NCBI GenBank assembly: GCA_000470535.1
Contig: CBRG010000109.1
Span: forward strand, 1 to 64,000
Origin: Streptomyces sp. AW19M42
Lineage (GTDB): Bacteria; Actinomycetota; Actinomycetes; Streptomycetales; Streptomycetaceae
Direction of reading: 5' to 3'
DNA: 64,000 nucleotides
This document shows positions 42,387-51,889 of the stretch, in pieces (within the stretch, counting starts at the first letter, position 1; every line of letters starts with the position of its first letter). The notes beneath the pieces are model-generated. The model was not told where the DNA came from. It made no database searches and saw only the letters and a program-made list of their open reading frames with translations. Both the position numbers and the translations under genes were made by a program.

Positions 42387-44852
42387 TCAGTCCTCGTGGC
42401 CCAGCTGGAGGTCCCGTTCGGTGCGCCCGCCGCCCGCGACCTGGAGGACCGTGGCCACCGGCGGGTAGCCGGCGGCGATCACGGTGTACTCGCCGGTGGA
42501 CAGATCGACGAACCGGAAGGCTCCGTCGGGCCCGGTGGTCACGGTGTCGACCACGTTGCCGGCCGCGTCCAGCAGTGTGACCCGGGCGTCCTCGACGAGC
42601 CGCCCGCCGCTGGCGCGTACGACGCCGCGCAGCACGGCGCCGCCTGCCAGTTCGATGTCCTGCCGGGTCTCCCGGGCCGCCTGCACACTGACCGGCAACG
42701 CGGCGGGCCGGAAGGCGGGCGCGCTGGCCGCGAGGGTGTACTCCCCCGCCACCAGTTCCGAGATCACATAGCCGCCCTCACGGCCGCTGCGGGTGGAGGA
42801 GACCACCTCGCCGCGTACGTCGGTGAGCGTGACGGCGGCGTCCCGCACCGGAACGCCGTCCGCCGTCAGGACGGTCCCCGCCAGCCGGCCGGCCCCGCCG
42901 AGCACCACGTCGAGCTCCACCGGCCGCTCGCCCACGGTGACGCTGACCGCCTGCGGCTGGTGGCCCCCGGCGGCCGCGATGAGGACGTACGAACCGGCGC
43001 CGGGGACGCTCAGCGCGTACCGTCCCTCCTCACCGCTGGCGCCCCTGCCGACCTGCTGCCCCTGGACGTCGATGAGGGTGAGGGCGGCGCGCGGGACCTT
43101 GGTGCCGTCGGGGTGCTGGACGCTGCCGCAGACGGGCACCCCTGCGAGGTGCCCGGCGGGCTGGGGGCCGGGGTCGACGCGAGCGGAGGGGATCGTCGCG
43201 GGCTCGGCTGCGGTTTCGGGGCTGTGGTGGGACACCAGCGGTTTCTCCTTGAGGAAGAAGGCGAGGAACAGGCCGAGCACGAGGACCGGCACAAGGTAGA
43301 GGAAGATCCGGGGCATCGCGTCGGCGTACGCCTGGATGTAGCTGTCACGCAGCGCCGGCTCCATGGCGTGGACCAGCTGCGGGGTGATCGACTCGGGGTC
43401 GGGCAGACCGGCTCCGGACGGCAGGCGCACCGCGAGCGCGTCGGCGAGGCGTCCGGCGAAGAGCGTGCCGAACACGGCCGCGCCGACACTGCCGCCGATC
43501 TGCCGGAAGTAGTTGTTGGCGCTGGTGGCGGTGCCGAGGTCGGCGGGCCGTACGGAGTTCTGCACGGCGAGCACCAGCACCGGCATGATCAGTCCGATGC
43601 CGAGACCGAGCACCGCCTGCGCGATGCTGTACTCCAGCCGCGGGGTGTCCGTTTCGAGCCGGGACAGGAGCCACATGCCGATCGCCGCCAGCGCGCTGCC
43701 TGCGATCGGGTAGACGCGGTATCTGCCGGTACGGGAGATCAGCTGGCCGGAGATGACCGAAGCGGCGACGATGCCGCCCATCATCGGAAGCATCAGCAGG
43801 CCGGACTCGGTGGCGGTGGCCCCGTCGACCATCTGCAGGAAGGTCGGCAGGTAGCTGGCCGCGCCGAACAGGGCGACTCCTACCACCGCGCCGACGAGCG
43901 CGCTGATGTTGAAGATCGAGTCGCGGAACAGCCGCAGGGGGATGATCGGTTCGGGCGCGCGGTGCTCGACGGCGATGAAGAGCAGTGTCGTTCCGACGGC
44001 TCCTACGGCCAGTCCCAGGATGGTGCGGGAGCCCCAGGCGTACTCCGTACCGCCCCAGCTGGTCAGCAGCACCACGCAGGTGGAGGCGGCGGCCAGCAGC
44101 AGGGCGCCGAGGATGTCGAGCCGGGGCCGGACGGTCGGCTTCGGCAGCTTCAGCACGACGGTGATGACGGCGAAGGTGACCAGGCCGAACGGGATGTTGA
44201 TGTAGAAGCACCAGCGCCAGGAGGCGTGGTCGGTGAAGAAGCCGCCGAGCAACGGGCCCGCCACGGAGGCGAGTCCGAAGGCCGCACCGATGAGCCCCAT
44301 GAACCGGCCGCGCTCCCGGGGCGGCACGACGTCCGCGATGATCGCCTGGACGCCGATCATCAGCCCGCCGCCGCCGACGCCCTGGAGGGCACGGAAGGCG
44401 ATCAGCTCGTCCATGGTGCGCGACCAGCCGGCCAGCGCGGAGCCGACGACGAACACGACGATCGCGAACTGGAAGACGCCCTTACGCCCGAAGAGGTCAC
44501 CGAGCTTTCCGTAGACCGGGAGCCCGATGGTGGAGGCGAGCAGATAGGCGGTGACCGCCCAGGACATCTTCTCCAGGCCGTGCAGCTCACCGACGATCTT
44601 CGGGAGCGCGGTGGCGACGATCATCTGGTCGAGCGCCGCGAGCAGCAGCGTGAGCATCAGCCCGATGAAGATGAGCCGGATGCGGCGCGGGTCCGTCTCG
44701 AAGCCGGGGAGCATGTCCGCCGGTTCCGTCACGGGTGGAGCGGGTGGCGCGGGTGCAGCGGGCGGCGGCGGGGGTGGTGCGGACGTCCGCGCCGTCGCGG
44801 TGTCGCCCGGACCGTCGGGCTCGTCCTTCACCAGAGTGATCCCACCCACCAC
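42387..44852 (-). CDS. DHA2-type MFS exporter with three C-terminal carboxypeptidase-regulatory-like repeats
   Basis: About 821 aa; GTG 44852 is proposed because GGGGAG lies 6 nt upstream (GTG 44831 is an alternative). After a Pro/Ala-rich leader come 14 hydrophobic segments of a drug:H+ antiporter-2. They include [33 protein letters not shown] (motif A) and the antiporter helix-5 region. From about residue 545 a linker leads to three beta-sandwich repeats of about 75-80 residues, each opening like [20 protein letters not shown] and closing with G.Y.L or GEYT strands. Such prealbumin-like domains are common on extracellular proteins. In a 14-TM protein both ends should be cytoplasmic, so their job is unclear. 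Confidence 0.9.
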   Translation of the reverse strand: MVGGITLVKDEPDGPGDTATARTSAPPPPPPAAPAPPAPPVTEPADMLPGFETDPRRIRLIFIGLMLTLLLAALDQMIVATALPKIVGELHGLEKMSWAVTAYLLASTIGLPVYGKLGDLFGRKGVFQFAIVVFVVGSALAGWSRTMDELIAFRALQGVGGGGLMIGVQAIIADVVPPRERGRFMGLIGAAFGLASVAGPLLGGFFTDHASWRWCFYINIPFGLVTFAVITVVLKLPKPTVRPRLDILGALLLAAASTCVVLLTSWGGTEYAWGSRTILGLAVGAVGTTLLFIAVEHRAPEPIIPLRLFRDSIFNISALVGAVVGVALFGAASYLPTFLQMVDGATATESGLLMLPMMGGIVAASVISGQLISRTGRYRVYPIAGSALAAIGMWLLSRLETDTPRLEYSIAQAVLGLGIGLIMPVLVLAVQNSVRPADLGTATSANNYFRQIGGSVGAAVFGTLFAGRLADALAVRLPSGAGLPDPESITPQLVHAMEPALRDSYIQAYADAMPRIFLYLVPVLVLGLFLAFFLKEKPLVSHHSPETAAEPATIPSARVDPGPQPAGHLAGVPVCGSVQHPDGTKVPRAALTLIDVQGQQVGRGASGEEGRYALSVPGAGSYVLIAAAGGHQPQAVSVTVGERPVELDVVLGGAGRLAGTVLTADGVPVRDAAVTLTDVRGEVVSSTRSGREGGYVISELVAGEYTLAASAPAFRPAALPVSVQAARETRQDIELAGGAVLRGVVRASGGRLVEDARVTLLDAAGNVVDTVTTGPDGAFRFVDLSTGEYTVIAAGYPPVATVLQVAGGGRTERDLQLGHED

Positions 44853-45041
44853 GTGCCGCTCCCCTCGTCGCATCTGCGCCGCCCAATTTCTCGCATCGCG
44901 ATACAAGGGAGGGCAAACGCGGCGGGGGGCGCTGACGGCGCACTCGGAGGACTTAGCCCCCGGTGGGAGCCACTACGGCGCGCGACCGGGCGGGCGGAAA
45001 GACCACCCGAACCGGTGAGGCGGGAAAGCGGAACCGGGGAG

Positions 45042-45485
45042 TTACTTCTCCACCTCGGTGGCGAGGTTCTGCAGCAGCTCGTCGTAGATGCGGGCAAGCC
45101 CCTTGGGCGCGAAGGTCCTCTCGAAGAATCCGCCGATGCCGCCGGCACCGTTCCACACGGTCGAGACGACGGCCTTGGACTTGCCCTCGCCAGCCGGGGT
45201 GACGGTCCAGGTCGTGACCATCGAGGAGTTGCGGTCCTTCTCCACGAGCTGCCCATCGGTCAGCTCGCCGACCTCCAGCAGGCAGTCGCGCACCCGCTTG
45301 CTGGTGGCCTGGAGCTTCCAGTGGACGAGGGTGCCCTCTCCGTCGCCGCCCTCACGCACCTCGTACTCGCTGAACTGGCCGGGCAGCACCTTGCCGCGGA
45401 CGTCCTTGTAGTCGGCCAGCGCATCGAACACCGCTTCCGGGTCCGCCGCGATGATCCGCTCTGTCGTGGCCTCGACCTGCGCCAT
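45042..45485 (-). CDS. SRPBCC (START/polyketide-cyclase-like) family protein
   Basis: 147 aa; the ATG at 45485 has GGAGGAA 6 nt upstream. Helix-grip fold with the N-terminal strand VEATTERIIAADPEAVFDALADY and a C-terminal helix KGLARIYDELLQNLATEVEK. It binds a hydrophobic ligand in a cavity; no catalytic residues are evident. Monocistronic, divergent from the radical SAM gene. Confidence 0.88.
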   Translation of the reverse strand: MAQVEATTERIIAADPEAVFDALADYKDVRGKVLPGQFSEYEVREGGDGEGTLVHWKLQATSKRVRDCLLEVGELTDGQLVEKDRNSSMVTTWTVTPAGEGKSKAVVSTVWNGAGGIGGFFERTFAPKGLARIYDELLQNLATEVEK

Positions 45486-45588
45486 GGCTGTTCCTCCAGC
45501 ACTCGGTTGTTCGGGGTGTGCTGAGCCAACCACCTCCGGCACCCGGCTCAAAATCCGGTCGGGGGCGAAGGGGAGAAAACGATCAAGG

Positions 45589-45600
45589 GAACAAGTGTTC
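45589..45600. promoter_or_regulatory. GAAC-N4-GTTC site, candidate LexA box
   Basis: GAACAAGTGTTC is a near-perfect dyad with the GAAC-N4-GTTC core of actinobacterial SOS boxes. It lies 33 bp before the radical SAM start, directly before a TATTCT hexamer that could be the -10 element. Outer positions differ from the full TCGAAC-N4-GTTCGA consensus, so the assignment is tentative. Confidence 0.4.
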
Positions 45601-45633
45601 TATTCTCTGGTCAGTGCTACCTAGGAGGCGTCC

Positions 45634-46683
45634 ATGCGCTGGGACAATCTGGCAGATACCACCGCCAAGACCACCAAGAGCGGGGAGGCCGCGCTCTTCG
45701 CCGCGGACGCGGTGACGACGCGTACCTTCGACACTCCGGAGTTTCGCGGCATCACCTTCCACGAGGTCCGGGCCCGCTCGGCGCTGAACCGGGTGCCCGG
45801 CGCGTCCCGGATGCCCTTCGAATGGACGGTGAACCCCTACCGCGGCTGTTCGCACGCCTGTGTCTACTGCTTCGCCCGCAAGACCCACAGCTATCTGGAC
45901 CTCGACACCGGGCTCGGCTTCGACTCCCAGATCGTCGTCAAGGTCAACGCCCCGGAGCTGGTACGCCGCGAAGTCGCCTCCCCGCGCTGGCACGGCGCGC
46001 ACATAGCGATGGGGACCAATGTCGACTGCTACCAGCGGGCCGAGGGCCGCTACCGGCTGATGCCCGGCATCCTCGCGGCCCTGCGCGACCACGCGAACCC
46101 CTTCTCGATCCTGACCAAGGGCACACTGATCCTGCGCGACCTGGAACTGCTGCGGCAGGCCGCCGAGGTCACCGAGGTGGGCGTCTCGGTCTCCGTCGGC
46201 TTCGTCGACCCCGAGCTGTGGCGCACCGTGGAGCCCGGCACTCCCTCCCCCGAGCGCCGCCTCGACGTCGTACGCGCCCTCAGCGGGCACGGCATCGGCT
46301 GCGGGGTCCTGATGGCGCCCGTCATCCCGTTCCTCGGGGACCGGCCGGAGCAGCTGCGGGCGACCGTCCGCGCGATCGCCGCCGCCGGCGCGACCTCGGT
46401 GACCCCGCTCGTCCTGCATCTGCGGCCCGGCGCCCGGGAGTGGTTCATGGAGTGGCTCGGCCGGCACCACCCGCGGCTGGTGGGCCGTTACGAGCGTCTG
46501 TACGCGGACGGGGCGTACGCGCCCACCTGGTACCAGCGCCGGATCACCCGCCGTGTGCACGAGCTGGCGACCGAGTACGGCATCGGGCCCTCGCGCCGGG
46601 GCGCCTCCCGCGCGCTCCCCGCGCGGGGCGAGCCGCACCCCCCGCCGGGCGGCTCCGAGCCCACCCAGCTGACCCTGCTCTGA
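45634..46683 (+). CDS. Rv2578c-family radical SAM protein
   Basis: 349 aa. The cluster motif is C72-x3-C76-x2-C79 in NPYRGCSHACVYCF, the spore photoproduct lyase/Rv2578c variant of the radical SAM signature. KVNAPELVRRE and MGTNVDCYQRAEGRYRL follow. The C-terminus (from about 305) is Pro/Arg-rich and ends in TQLTLL. The spore-photoproduct-lyase resemblance suggests nucleic-acid chemistry, but no reaction is established for this family. The LexA-like site upstream would fit a DNA-damage role (inference). Confidence 0.88.
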   Translation: MRWDNLADTTAKTTKSGEAALFAADAVTTRTFDTPEFRGITFHEVRARSALNRVPGASRMPFEWTVNPYRGCSHACVYCFARKTHSYLDLDTGLGFDSQIVVKVNAPELVRREVASPRWHGAHIAMGTNVDCYQRAEGRYRLMPGILAALRDHANPFSILTKGTLILRDLELLRQAAEVTEVGVSVSVGFVDPELWRTVEPGTPSPERRLDVVRALSGHGIGCGVLMAPVIPFLGDRPEQLRATVRAIAAAGATSVTPLVLHLRPGAREWFMEWLGRHHPRLVGRYERLYADGAYAPTWYQRRITRRVHELATEYGIGPSRRGASRALPARGEPHPPPGGSEPTQLTLL

Positions 46684-46841
46684 CCGGGCCGCCGCGGCTG
46701 CGATGGCTGCGGCGCACCGGGTCCCCGCAGGCAAACGGGTCATCTCTCAACAGAACAGGTCCTCCCGGTCCCGAATGCGGGGAGCATCCCGCGGGGGCTG
46801 CCGCCACGCGCAGCCGTGTTCCCCCCACCACGGGAGGCCAT

Positions 46842-48434
46842 ATGACGAAACGTTCAGGGATTCTGTTCGCCGTCGGGGCGACGGTCGCCGGTCTGGTGAC
46901 CGTCGCCCCGTCACCGGCGACCGCCGACACGGGCGCGCAGCGCGTCGCGGCGCTCAAGTGGACCGACTGCGCCACCGAGGCGTCCCCGACGCTCCAGTGC
47001 TCGTCGGTGAGCGCCCCGCTCGACCATGACGACCCGTCGGGCCGGAAGGTCACCCTCGCCCTGACCCGGGTGCCGCACACCTCGAAGACCTTCCAGGGCC
47101 CGCTGCTGGTCAACCCCGGCGGTCCCGGCGGCAGCGGACTGTCGATGGCCGGTTTCGTCGCCGCCTCGCTGCCGAAGGCGGTGGCCGCCCAGTACGACGT
47201 GATCGGCTTCGATCCGCGCGGCGTGGGCGAGAGCCGGCCGGCCCTGGACTGCGTGCCGAAGTACTCCGATCCGGTGCGGCCCGACTCGGTGCCGAACTCG
47301 CTCGGGGGCGAGCGGGTCAACCGGGACCGCGCCCGGTCCTTCGCGGCCGCCTGCGGCGAGAAGTACCCGGACCTGCTGCCTTACATGGACACGGTCAGCG
47401 CGGCCGAGGACCTCGACGTGATCCGCCGGGCGGCCGGCGCGGCCAGGCTCAACTACCTCGGGTACTCCTACGGCACCTATCTGGGTTCGGTGTACGCCAA
47501 GCTCTTCCCGGACCGCGTGCGGCGTCTGGTGCTCGACTCGAACGTCGACCCGGACGGCGTCTGGTACGACGACAACATCAGCCAGGACTACGCGTTCGAC
47601 ACCCGCCACAAGGCGTTCATGGCCTGGGTGGCGAAGTACGACAGCACGTACGGGCTGGGCAGCGACCCCGCGAAGGTCGAGGCCGTCTGGTACCGGATGC
47701 GGAACGCCGTCAAGAAGCATCCCGCGGGCGAGAAGGTCGGCGCGAGCGAGCTGGACGACACGTTCCTGCCGGGCGGCTACTACAACGGCTACTGGCCCGT
47801 CCTGGCCGAGGCGTTCGCCGGTTACGTGAACCACAAGGACGAGAAGCAGCTGGTCAAGGCCTACGAGCGGTTCGCCGTGGTCGACGCGGAGGATGACAAC
47901 GGGTACTCGGTCTACACCGCCGTGCAGTGCCGTGACGCCCAGTGGCCGCGCGACTGGAACACCTGGCGCAACGACGCCTGGCGCGTGCACGGCAAGGCGC
48001 CCTTCATGGCCTGGAGCAACACCTGGTACAACGCGCCGTGCGCCGACTGGCCGGTGGAGCCGCTGAACCCGGTCCGGGTCTCCAACCACGCCCTGCCGCC
48101 CGCGCTGCTCTTCCAGGCCACGGACGACGCGGCCACACCGTACGAGGGCGGGGTCACCCTGCACCGCAAGCTCCGCGGCTCCAGCCTGGTCGTCGAGCAG
48201 GGCGGCGGCAACCACGGCGTCACCCTGAGCGGCAACGACTGCCTGGACACGTACCTGGCGGACTATCTCGCCAAGGGCACCGTGCCGCGCGGAAAGGGCG
48301 GCGACGTGGACGCGGTCTGCGCCAAGTCGCCGGACCCGAAGCCCACCACCGGCAAGACCGCGGAGGCGGCAGCCCGCGCGGACGTCGGGGGCCGGGGCAG
48401 CGCGCTGCACGGGATGCTCGGCTTCCGGGGCTGA
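46842..48434 (+). CDS. Secreted tripeptidyl aminopeptidase-type alpha/beta hydrolase
   Basis: 530 aa; ATG preceded by GGGAGG. A Sec signal peptide spans about 1-28 with an Ala-x-Ala site near 26-28. The mature enzyme has the family entry TDCATEASPTLQCSSVSAPLDHDDP, the oxyanion loop NPGGPGGSG, the elbow LGYSYGTYLG (S209), the Asp in FQATDDAATPY and the His in GGGNHGVTL. The last domain is the TAP-like C-terminal module. It removes N-terminal tripeptides from extracellular proteins, as Tap and SlpD/SlpE do in other streptomycetes. Confidence 0.92.
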   Translation: MTKRSGILFAVGATVAGLVTVAPSPATADTGAQRVAALKWTDCATEASPTLQCSSVSAPLDHDDPSGRKVTLALTRVPHTSKTFQGPLLVNPGGPGGSGLSMAGFVAASLPKAVAAQYDVIGFDPRGVGESRPALDCVPKYSDPVRPDSVPNSLGGERVNRDRARSFAAACGEKYPDLLPYMDTVSAAEDLDVIRRAAGAARLNYLGYSYGTYLGSVYAKLFPDRVRRLVLDSNVDPDGVWYDDNISQDYAFDTRHKAFMAWVAKYDSTYGLGSDPAKVEAVWYRMRNAVKKHPAGEKVGASELDDTFLPGGYYNGYWPVLAEAFAGYVNHKDEKQLVKAYERFAVVDAEDDNGYSVYTAVQCRDAQWPRDWNTWRNDAWRVHGKAPFMAWSNTWYNAPCADWPVEPLNPVRVSNHALPPALLFQATDDAATPYEGGVTLHRKLRGSSLVVEQGGGNHGVTLSGNDCLDTYLADYLAKGTVPRGKGGDVDAVCAKSPDPKPTTGKTAEAAARADVGGRGSALHGMLGFRG

Positions 48435-48484
48435 CGGGCCGAGACCGCGTTTCCCATCGGGGGCGTGCGCGAGAGGATGGGCGG

Positions 48485-49081
48485 ATGACCACCCGCCCCA
48501 CTCCGGCGCACGGCCCCGAACCACTGGTGCGGGACATGACCATCGACGACTGTGAGGCCGTGGCGACGGTGCGGGTGCGCGGCTGGCGGAGCGCGTACGC
48601 CGGGCTGATACCGCAGGCGTATCTGGACGCGATGAGCGTCGCAGAGGACGCGGAACGGCGCCGCGGGTTCTTCACCGAGGGCGACGAGGTCGTCAACGTG
48701 GTGGCCGAGCGGGCGGGCCTCGGCGTCATCGGCTGGGCGGCGTTCGGGCCGTACCGCGAGAACGGCGCACGGCTCGCGCGCGGTGAGCTGTACGCGATCT
48801 ACGTGCTGCCGGAGCTGACGGGGACGGGGGTGGGCCGTGCCCTGATGTCCGAGGCGCTGGTGCGCGCCGCCGCGGCCGGCCATCCGGATCTCGCGCTCTG
48901 GGTACTCAGGGAGAACGCGTCGGCCCGCCGCTTCTACGCCCGCGCGGGCTTCCGGCCGGACGGCGCCGAGGAATCCTTCGAGGTGGACGGGGTGCCGGTG
49001 CCCGAGGTGCGTTACGTACGCCCGCTCGCCGGGTCCCAGGGCCGCTGTCCGCAAGCCCTCAGGGCGCCGGCAGCCTGCTGA
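48485..49081 (+). CDS. GNAT-family N-acetyltransferase
   Basis: 198 aa. N-terminal strand VRDMTIDDCEAVATVRVRGWRSAYAGLIPQAYLD is typical of small-molecule or protein GNATs. The acetyl-CoA site is LPELTGTGVGRALM, followed by LALWVLRENASARRFYARAGFRPDG. Its 3' end overlaps the convergent HEAT-repeat gene by 23 bp, and the C-terminal tail GSQGRCPQALRAPAAC is probably unstructured. Confidence 0.9.
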   Translation: MTTRPTPAHGPEPLVRDMTIDDCEAVATVRVRGWRSAYAGLIPQAYLDAMSVAEDAERRRGFFTEGDEVVNVVAERAGLGVIGWAAFGPYRENGARLARGELYAIYVLPELTGTGVGRALMSEALVRAAAAGHPDLALWVLRENASARRFYARAGFRPDGAEESFEVDGVPVPEVRYVRPLAGSQGRCPQALRAPAAC

Positions 49082-49640
49082 GCGCCTCCCCCGCCGCGTC
49101 GCCCAGCCGGGGGTGCGGCAGAGCCGCCTCCAGCAGCGGGCGGGCCCGTACGTCACCGAGCGCCCCCAGCTCCTCGACGCAGGCGAGCGCCACCCTCCAG
49201 TGCGGTTCGTCCGGCCCGAGGAGCCCGCGCAGCGTGGTCATCAGGGCCGGTACGGACTCCGGGGCGCGCAGCCCACCGAGTAGCCGGACCGGGTACAACG
49301 CGTAGGCCGTGCGCAGGGAGTTGGTGGCAAGCGCCGCGGCGGCGCGCGGGGTGCGCGGGTCACCGAGTCGGGCCAGGGCGTGCGCGGCACCGGCGCAGCG
49401 CTGAGGGTCTCGGTGGTTGAGCAGCAGCACCAGGGTCTCGAAAGCCCGCCGGTCGCCGCCGCAGCCCAGCCGGAACGCCGCGATCTCGCGGGCCCACAGC
49501 GGGCGTTCGCGCTCGATGAGGACCTGTGCCAGCTCCTCGTCGTCCTCGGTGGCGACCAGTCGGTGGTAGGCGGCTGTCTCTCCGGCCTCTCCCGCCTCTT
49601 CGGCCAGCCGGTGCGTCAGCGACCGCAGCTCCTCGTCCAT
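49059..49640 (-). CDS. HEAT/PBS-lyase-like repeat protein
   Basis: 193 aa from ATG 49640; the AGGG before it is unusually close, so initiation may be weak. All-helical with about four to five HEAT-type repeats, for example ALARLGDPRTPRAAAALA and LGALGDVRARPLLEAALPHPRLGDAAGEAL. Such solenoids mediate protein contacts. No catalytic residues. It faces the 3-hydroxyacyl-CoA dehydrogenase gene across a 376-bp divergent region. Confidence 0.8.
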   Translation of the reverse strand: MDEELRSLTHRLAEEAGEAGETAAYHRLVATEDDEELAQVLIERERPLWAREIAAFRLGCGGDRRAFETLVLLLNHRDPQRCAGAAHALARLGDPRTPRAAAALATNSLRTAYALYPVRLLGGLRAPESVPALMTTLRGLLGPDEPHWRVALACVEELGALGDVRARPLLEAALPHPRLGDAAGEALSRLPAP

Positions 49641-49727
49641 AACCCTCAGTGTATCGATGGGCACACAGCGTGCAGAAGGGTGCGACGAATGTGAGGGGGG
49701 CCACAACAATCCAGGGCTGGCGCGCTC

Positions 49728-49744
49728 GTTACTCGCCGGTTAAC
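49728..49744. promoter_or_regulatory. GTTAC-N7-TTAAC dyad, candidate fatty-acid-regulator operator
   Basis: A 17-bp imperfect palindrome with GTTAC and GTTAAC arms lies in the HEAT/dehydrogenase divergent region. Its pattern resembles TetR-family acyl-CoA regulator sites in streptomycetes. The nearby TetR gene (51890) is a candidate ligand. Confidence 0.45.
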
Positions 49745-49777
49745 CTCATGTGAGCGGGACACTCCCCCGCCGGCTCC

Positions 49778-49901
49778 GGTGGCCTGGTGACGCAGCCACC
49801 CGGAGTGGATGTCGGTTCGGCAGCTTTGCGAGGCGTGACTCCGGGACAGAGTCCGCCGCCCCTTCCCGGTCCGGGCATGCCCTCAGGGCCTGTACCCGGA
49901 C
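49778..49901 (+). ncRNA. Structured 5' leader of the 3-hydroxyacyl-CoA dehydrogenase gene, unassigned
   Basis: Three consecutive hairpins precede the gene. The first is GGTGGC (49778-49783) with GCCACC (49795-49800). The second is a 7-bp stem, CCGGAGT (49800-49806) with ACTCCGG (49838-49844), enclosing a 31-nt region. The third is a 7-bp stem, GTCCGGG (49869-49875) with CCCGGAC (49895-49901), enclosing CCCT-CA-AGGG-like pairing. No known riboswitch signature fits. It may be a cis-regulatory RNA, or G/C-rich sequence folding by chance. Confidence 0.35.
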
Positions 49902-50016
49902 GTGAGCACCACGACAGCCAACTCCCGCACGCCGCGCCCGGCCAGGCTCTTCTGGTCCCTCTCATCGGCCGCGCGCCGTGCGTCCCTCAGTCGTCACTCA
50001 TCCCTGGAGTCCCGTG

Positions 50017-51798
50017 ATGGACACCCCGCTCAGCACCATCGCCGTCGTCGGCCTCGGCACGATGGGCACCGGCATCGCCGAGGTCCTCGCCCGCTCCGGC
50101 CGCGAGGTCATCGGTATCGACATCAGCGACGTGGCCGCCCGTCAGGCCGTCGCCGCCCTGGAGGCCTCCACCGCGCGCGCCGTGCGGCGCGAGCGGATCA
50201 CCGAGGAGGAGCGGCGCGACGTCCTCGCCCGGTTCCGTACCTTCTCCGACGTCCAGGCCGCCGCGGACGCGGAGCTGGTCATCGAGGTCGTGCCCGAGTC
50301 GTACGAGATCAAGCAGCAGGTGTTCCGGGAGCTCGACGCGGTCGTCTCGCCCACCGCGATCCTCGCGACGGGTACCAACGCGCTGTCCGTGACCCGGCTC
50401 GCCGCGGAGTCGCAGCACCCGGAGCGCGTGCTCGGCCTGCACTTCTTCAACCCGGCACCCGCGATGAAGCTGGTCGAGGTGGTCTCGTCGGTGCTGACCG
50501 CGCCGCCGGCCGTGGAGGCCGTCACCTCGCTCGCCCGGCACCTGGGCAAGGAGCCGGTCGCGGTCGGCGACCGCCCGGGGTTCGTGGCCGACGGGCTGCT
50601 GTTCGGCTACCTCAACCAGGCCGCGGCGATGTACGAGGCGAACTACGCGTCGCGCGAGGACATCGACGCGGCGATGAAGCTGGGCTGCGGGCTGCCGATG
50701 GGCCCACTCGCCCTGCTGGACCTGATCGGCGTCGACACCGCCCGTACCGTCCTGGAGGCGATGTACTGCGCCTCGCACGACCGGCTGCACGCCCCCGCGC
50801 CGATCCTCGGCCAGCTCAGCGAGGCCGGGCTGACCGGCCGCAAGGCGGGTCGCGGCTTCTACACGTACGCGGAGCCGGGCAGCCAGGACGTGGTCCCGGA
50901 CGCGCTGACGCCGTCGCCGGACAGCGGTACGGGCGCCGGGCGGACCGTGCGCTCGGTGGGCGTCGCCGGCTCCGGGACGATGGCGTCGGGGATCGCGGAG
51001 GTCTTCGCGAAGGCCGGTTACGGCGTCGTGCTCGCCGCACGCGGCCAGGAGAAGGCGGAGACGGCCAGGGGCCGGATCGCGAAGTCGCTCGAACGGTCGG
51101 TCGCCAAGGGACGGCTGACGGCAGCGGAACGGGACGAGACGCTGGCCCGGATCACCGCGGCCGGTTCGCTGGACGCCTTCGCGGAGGTCGATCTCGCCGT
51201 CGAGGCCGTGGCCGAGGACCTGCTGGTGAAGCAGCAGCTGTTCGCCACCCTGGACAAGGTGTGCAAGCCCGGCGCGGTGCTCGCCACCACCACGTCCTCC
51301 CTCCCCGTGGTCTCGGTCGCGCGGGCCACCTCGCGGCCCCAGGACGTCATCGGGATGCACTTCTTCAACCCGGCGCCCGCGATGAAGCTGGTCGAGGTGG
51401 TCCGCACGGTGCTGACGGCCGACGACGTGCACGCCACGGTCCGCGAGGTCTGCGTGAAGGTGCGCAAGCACCCGGTGGACTGCGGGGACCGGGCCGGGTT
51501 CATCGTGAACGCGCTGCTGTTCCCGTACCTGAACAACGCGATCAAGATGGTCGAGGAGCACTACGCGACCCTGGACGACATCGACGCCGCGATGAAGCTG
51601 GGCGGCGGCTATCCGATGGGCCCGTTCGAACTCCTGGACGTCGTGGGCCTCGATGTCTCGCTCGCCATCGAGAAGGTGCTGCACAGCGAATTCCGTGACC
51701 CCGGGCTCGCCCCGGCGCCGCTGCTGGAGCATCTGGTGGCCGCCGGCTGCCTCGGCCGCAAGACAGGGCGCGGCTTCCGCGAACATGCCCGCCGCTGA
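50017..51798 (+). CDS. Duplicated 3-hydroxyacyl-CoA (3-hydroxybutyryl-CoA) dehydrogenase
   Basis: 593 aa consisting of two complete dehydrogenase units in tandem (about 1-290 and 310-593). Each has a Rossmann motif (VVGLGTMGTGIAEVLA and VAGSGTMASGIAEVFA), the catalytic-site strand LGLHFFNPAPAMKLVEVV or its near copy, and the substrate domain with PMGPLALLDLIG or PMGPFELLDVVG. ATG 50017 follows CTGGAG. It interconverts acetoacetyl-CoA and 3-hydroxybutyryl-CoA, the entry to the crotonyl-CoA used by the ccr operon 3 kb downstream. Confidence 0.92.
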   Translation: MDTPLSTIAVVGLGTMGTGIAEVLARSGREVIGIDISDVAARQAVAALEASTARAVRRERITEEERRDVLARFRTFSDVQAAADAELVIEVVPESYEIKQQVFRELDAVVSPTAILATGTNALSVTRLAAESQHPERVLGLHFFNPAPAMKLVEVVSSVLTAPPAVEAVTSLARHLGKEPVAVGDRPGFVADGLLFGYLNQAAAMYEANYASREDIDAAMKLGCGLPMGPLALLDLIGVDTARTVLEAMYCASHDRLHAPAPILGQLSEAGLTGRKAGRGFYTYAEPGSQDVVPDALTPSPDSGTGAGRTVRSVGVAGSGTMASGIAEVFAKAGYGVVLAARGQEKAETARGRIAKSLERSVAKGRLTAAERDETLARITAAGSLDAFAEVDLAVEAVAEDLLVKQQLFATLDKVCKPGAVLATTTSSLPVVSVARATSRPQDVIGMHFFNPAPAMKLVEVVRTVLTADDVHATVREVCVKVRKHPVDCGDRAGFIVNALLFPYLNNAIKMVEEHYATLDDIDAAMKLGGGYPMGPFELLDVVGLDVSLAIEKVLHSEFRDPGLAPAPLLEHLVAAGCLGRKTGRGFREHARR

Positions 51799-51889
51799 CG
51801 GGAGCGGCGGCTGGGGCGGGCTGCTCGGCCCTGCGGGCGGCCCGCCCCCACAGACGCACTCCCCCGCACCGATGCAGTACGTTCACACC

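Noticed and set aside
42228-45524. Plus-strand open frame of 1098 codons
   Set aside because: It is antisense to the DHA2 exporter, the SRPBCC gene and their gap, is very Gly/Arg/Asp-rich, and shows no protein family; long shadow frames are expected at this GC content.
49741-50016. Known riboswitch class in the dehydrogenase leader
   Set aside because: I compared the leader by eye with cobalamin, glycine, ydaO and SAM-type cores and found no matching conserved core, so only an unassigned structured leader is reported.
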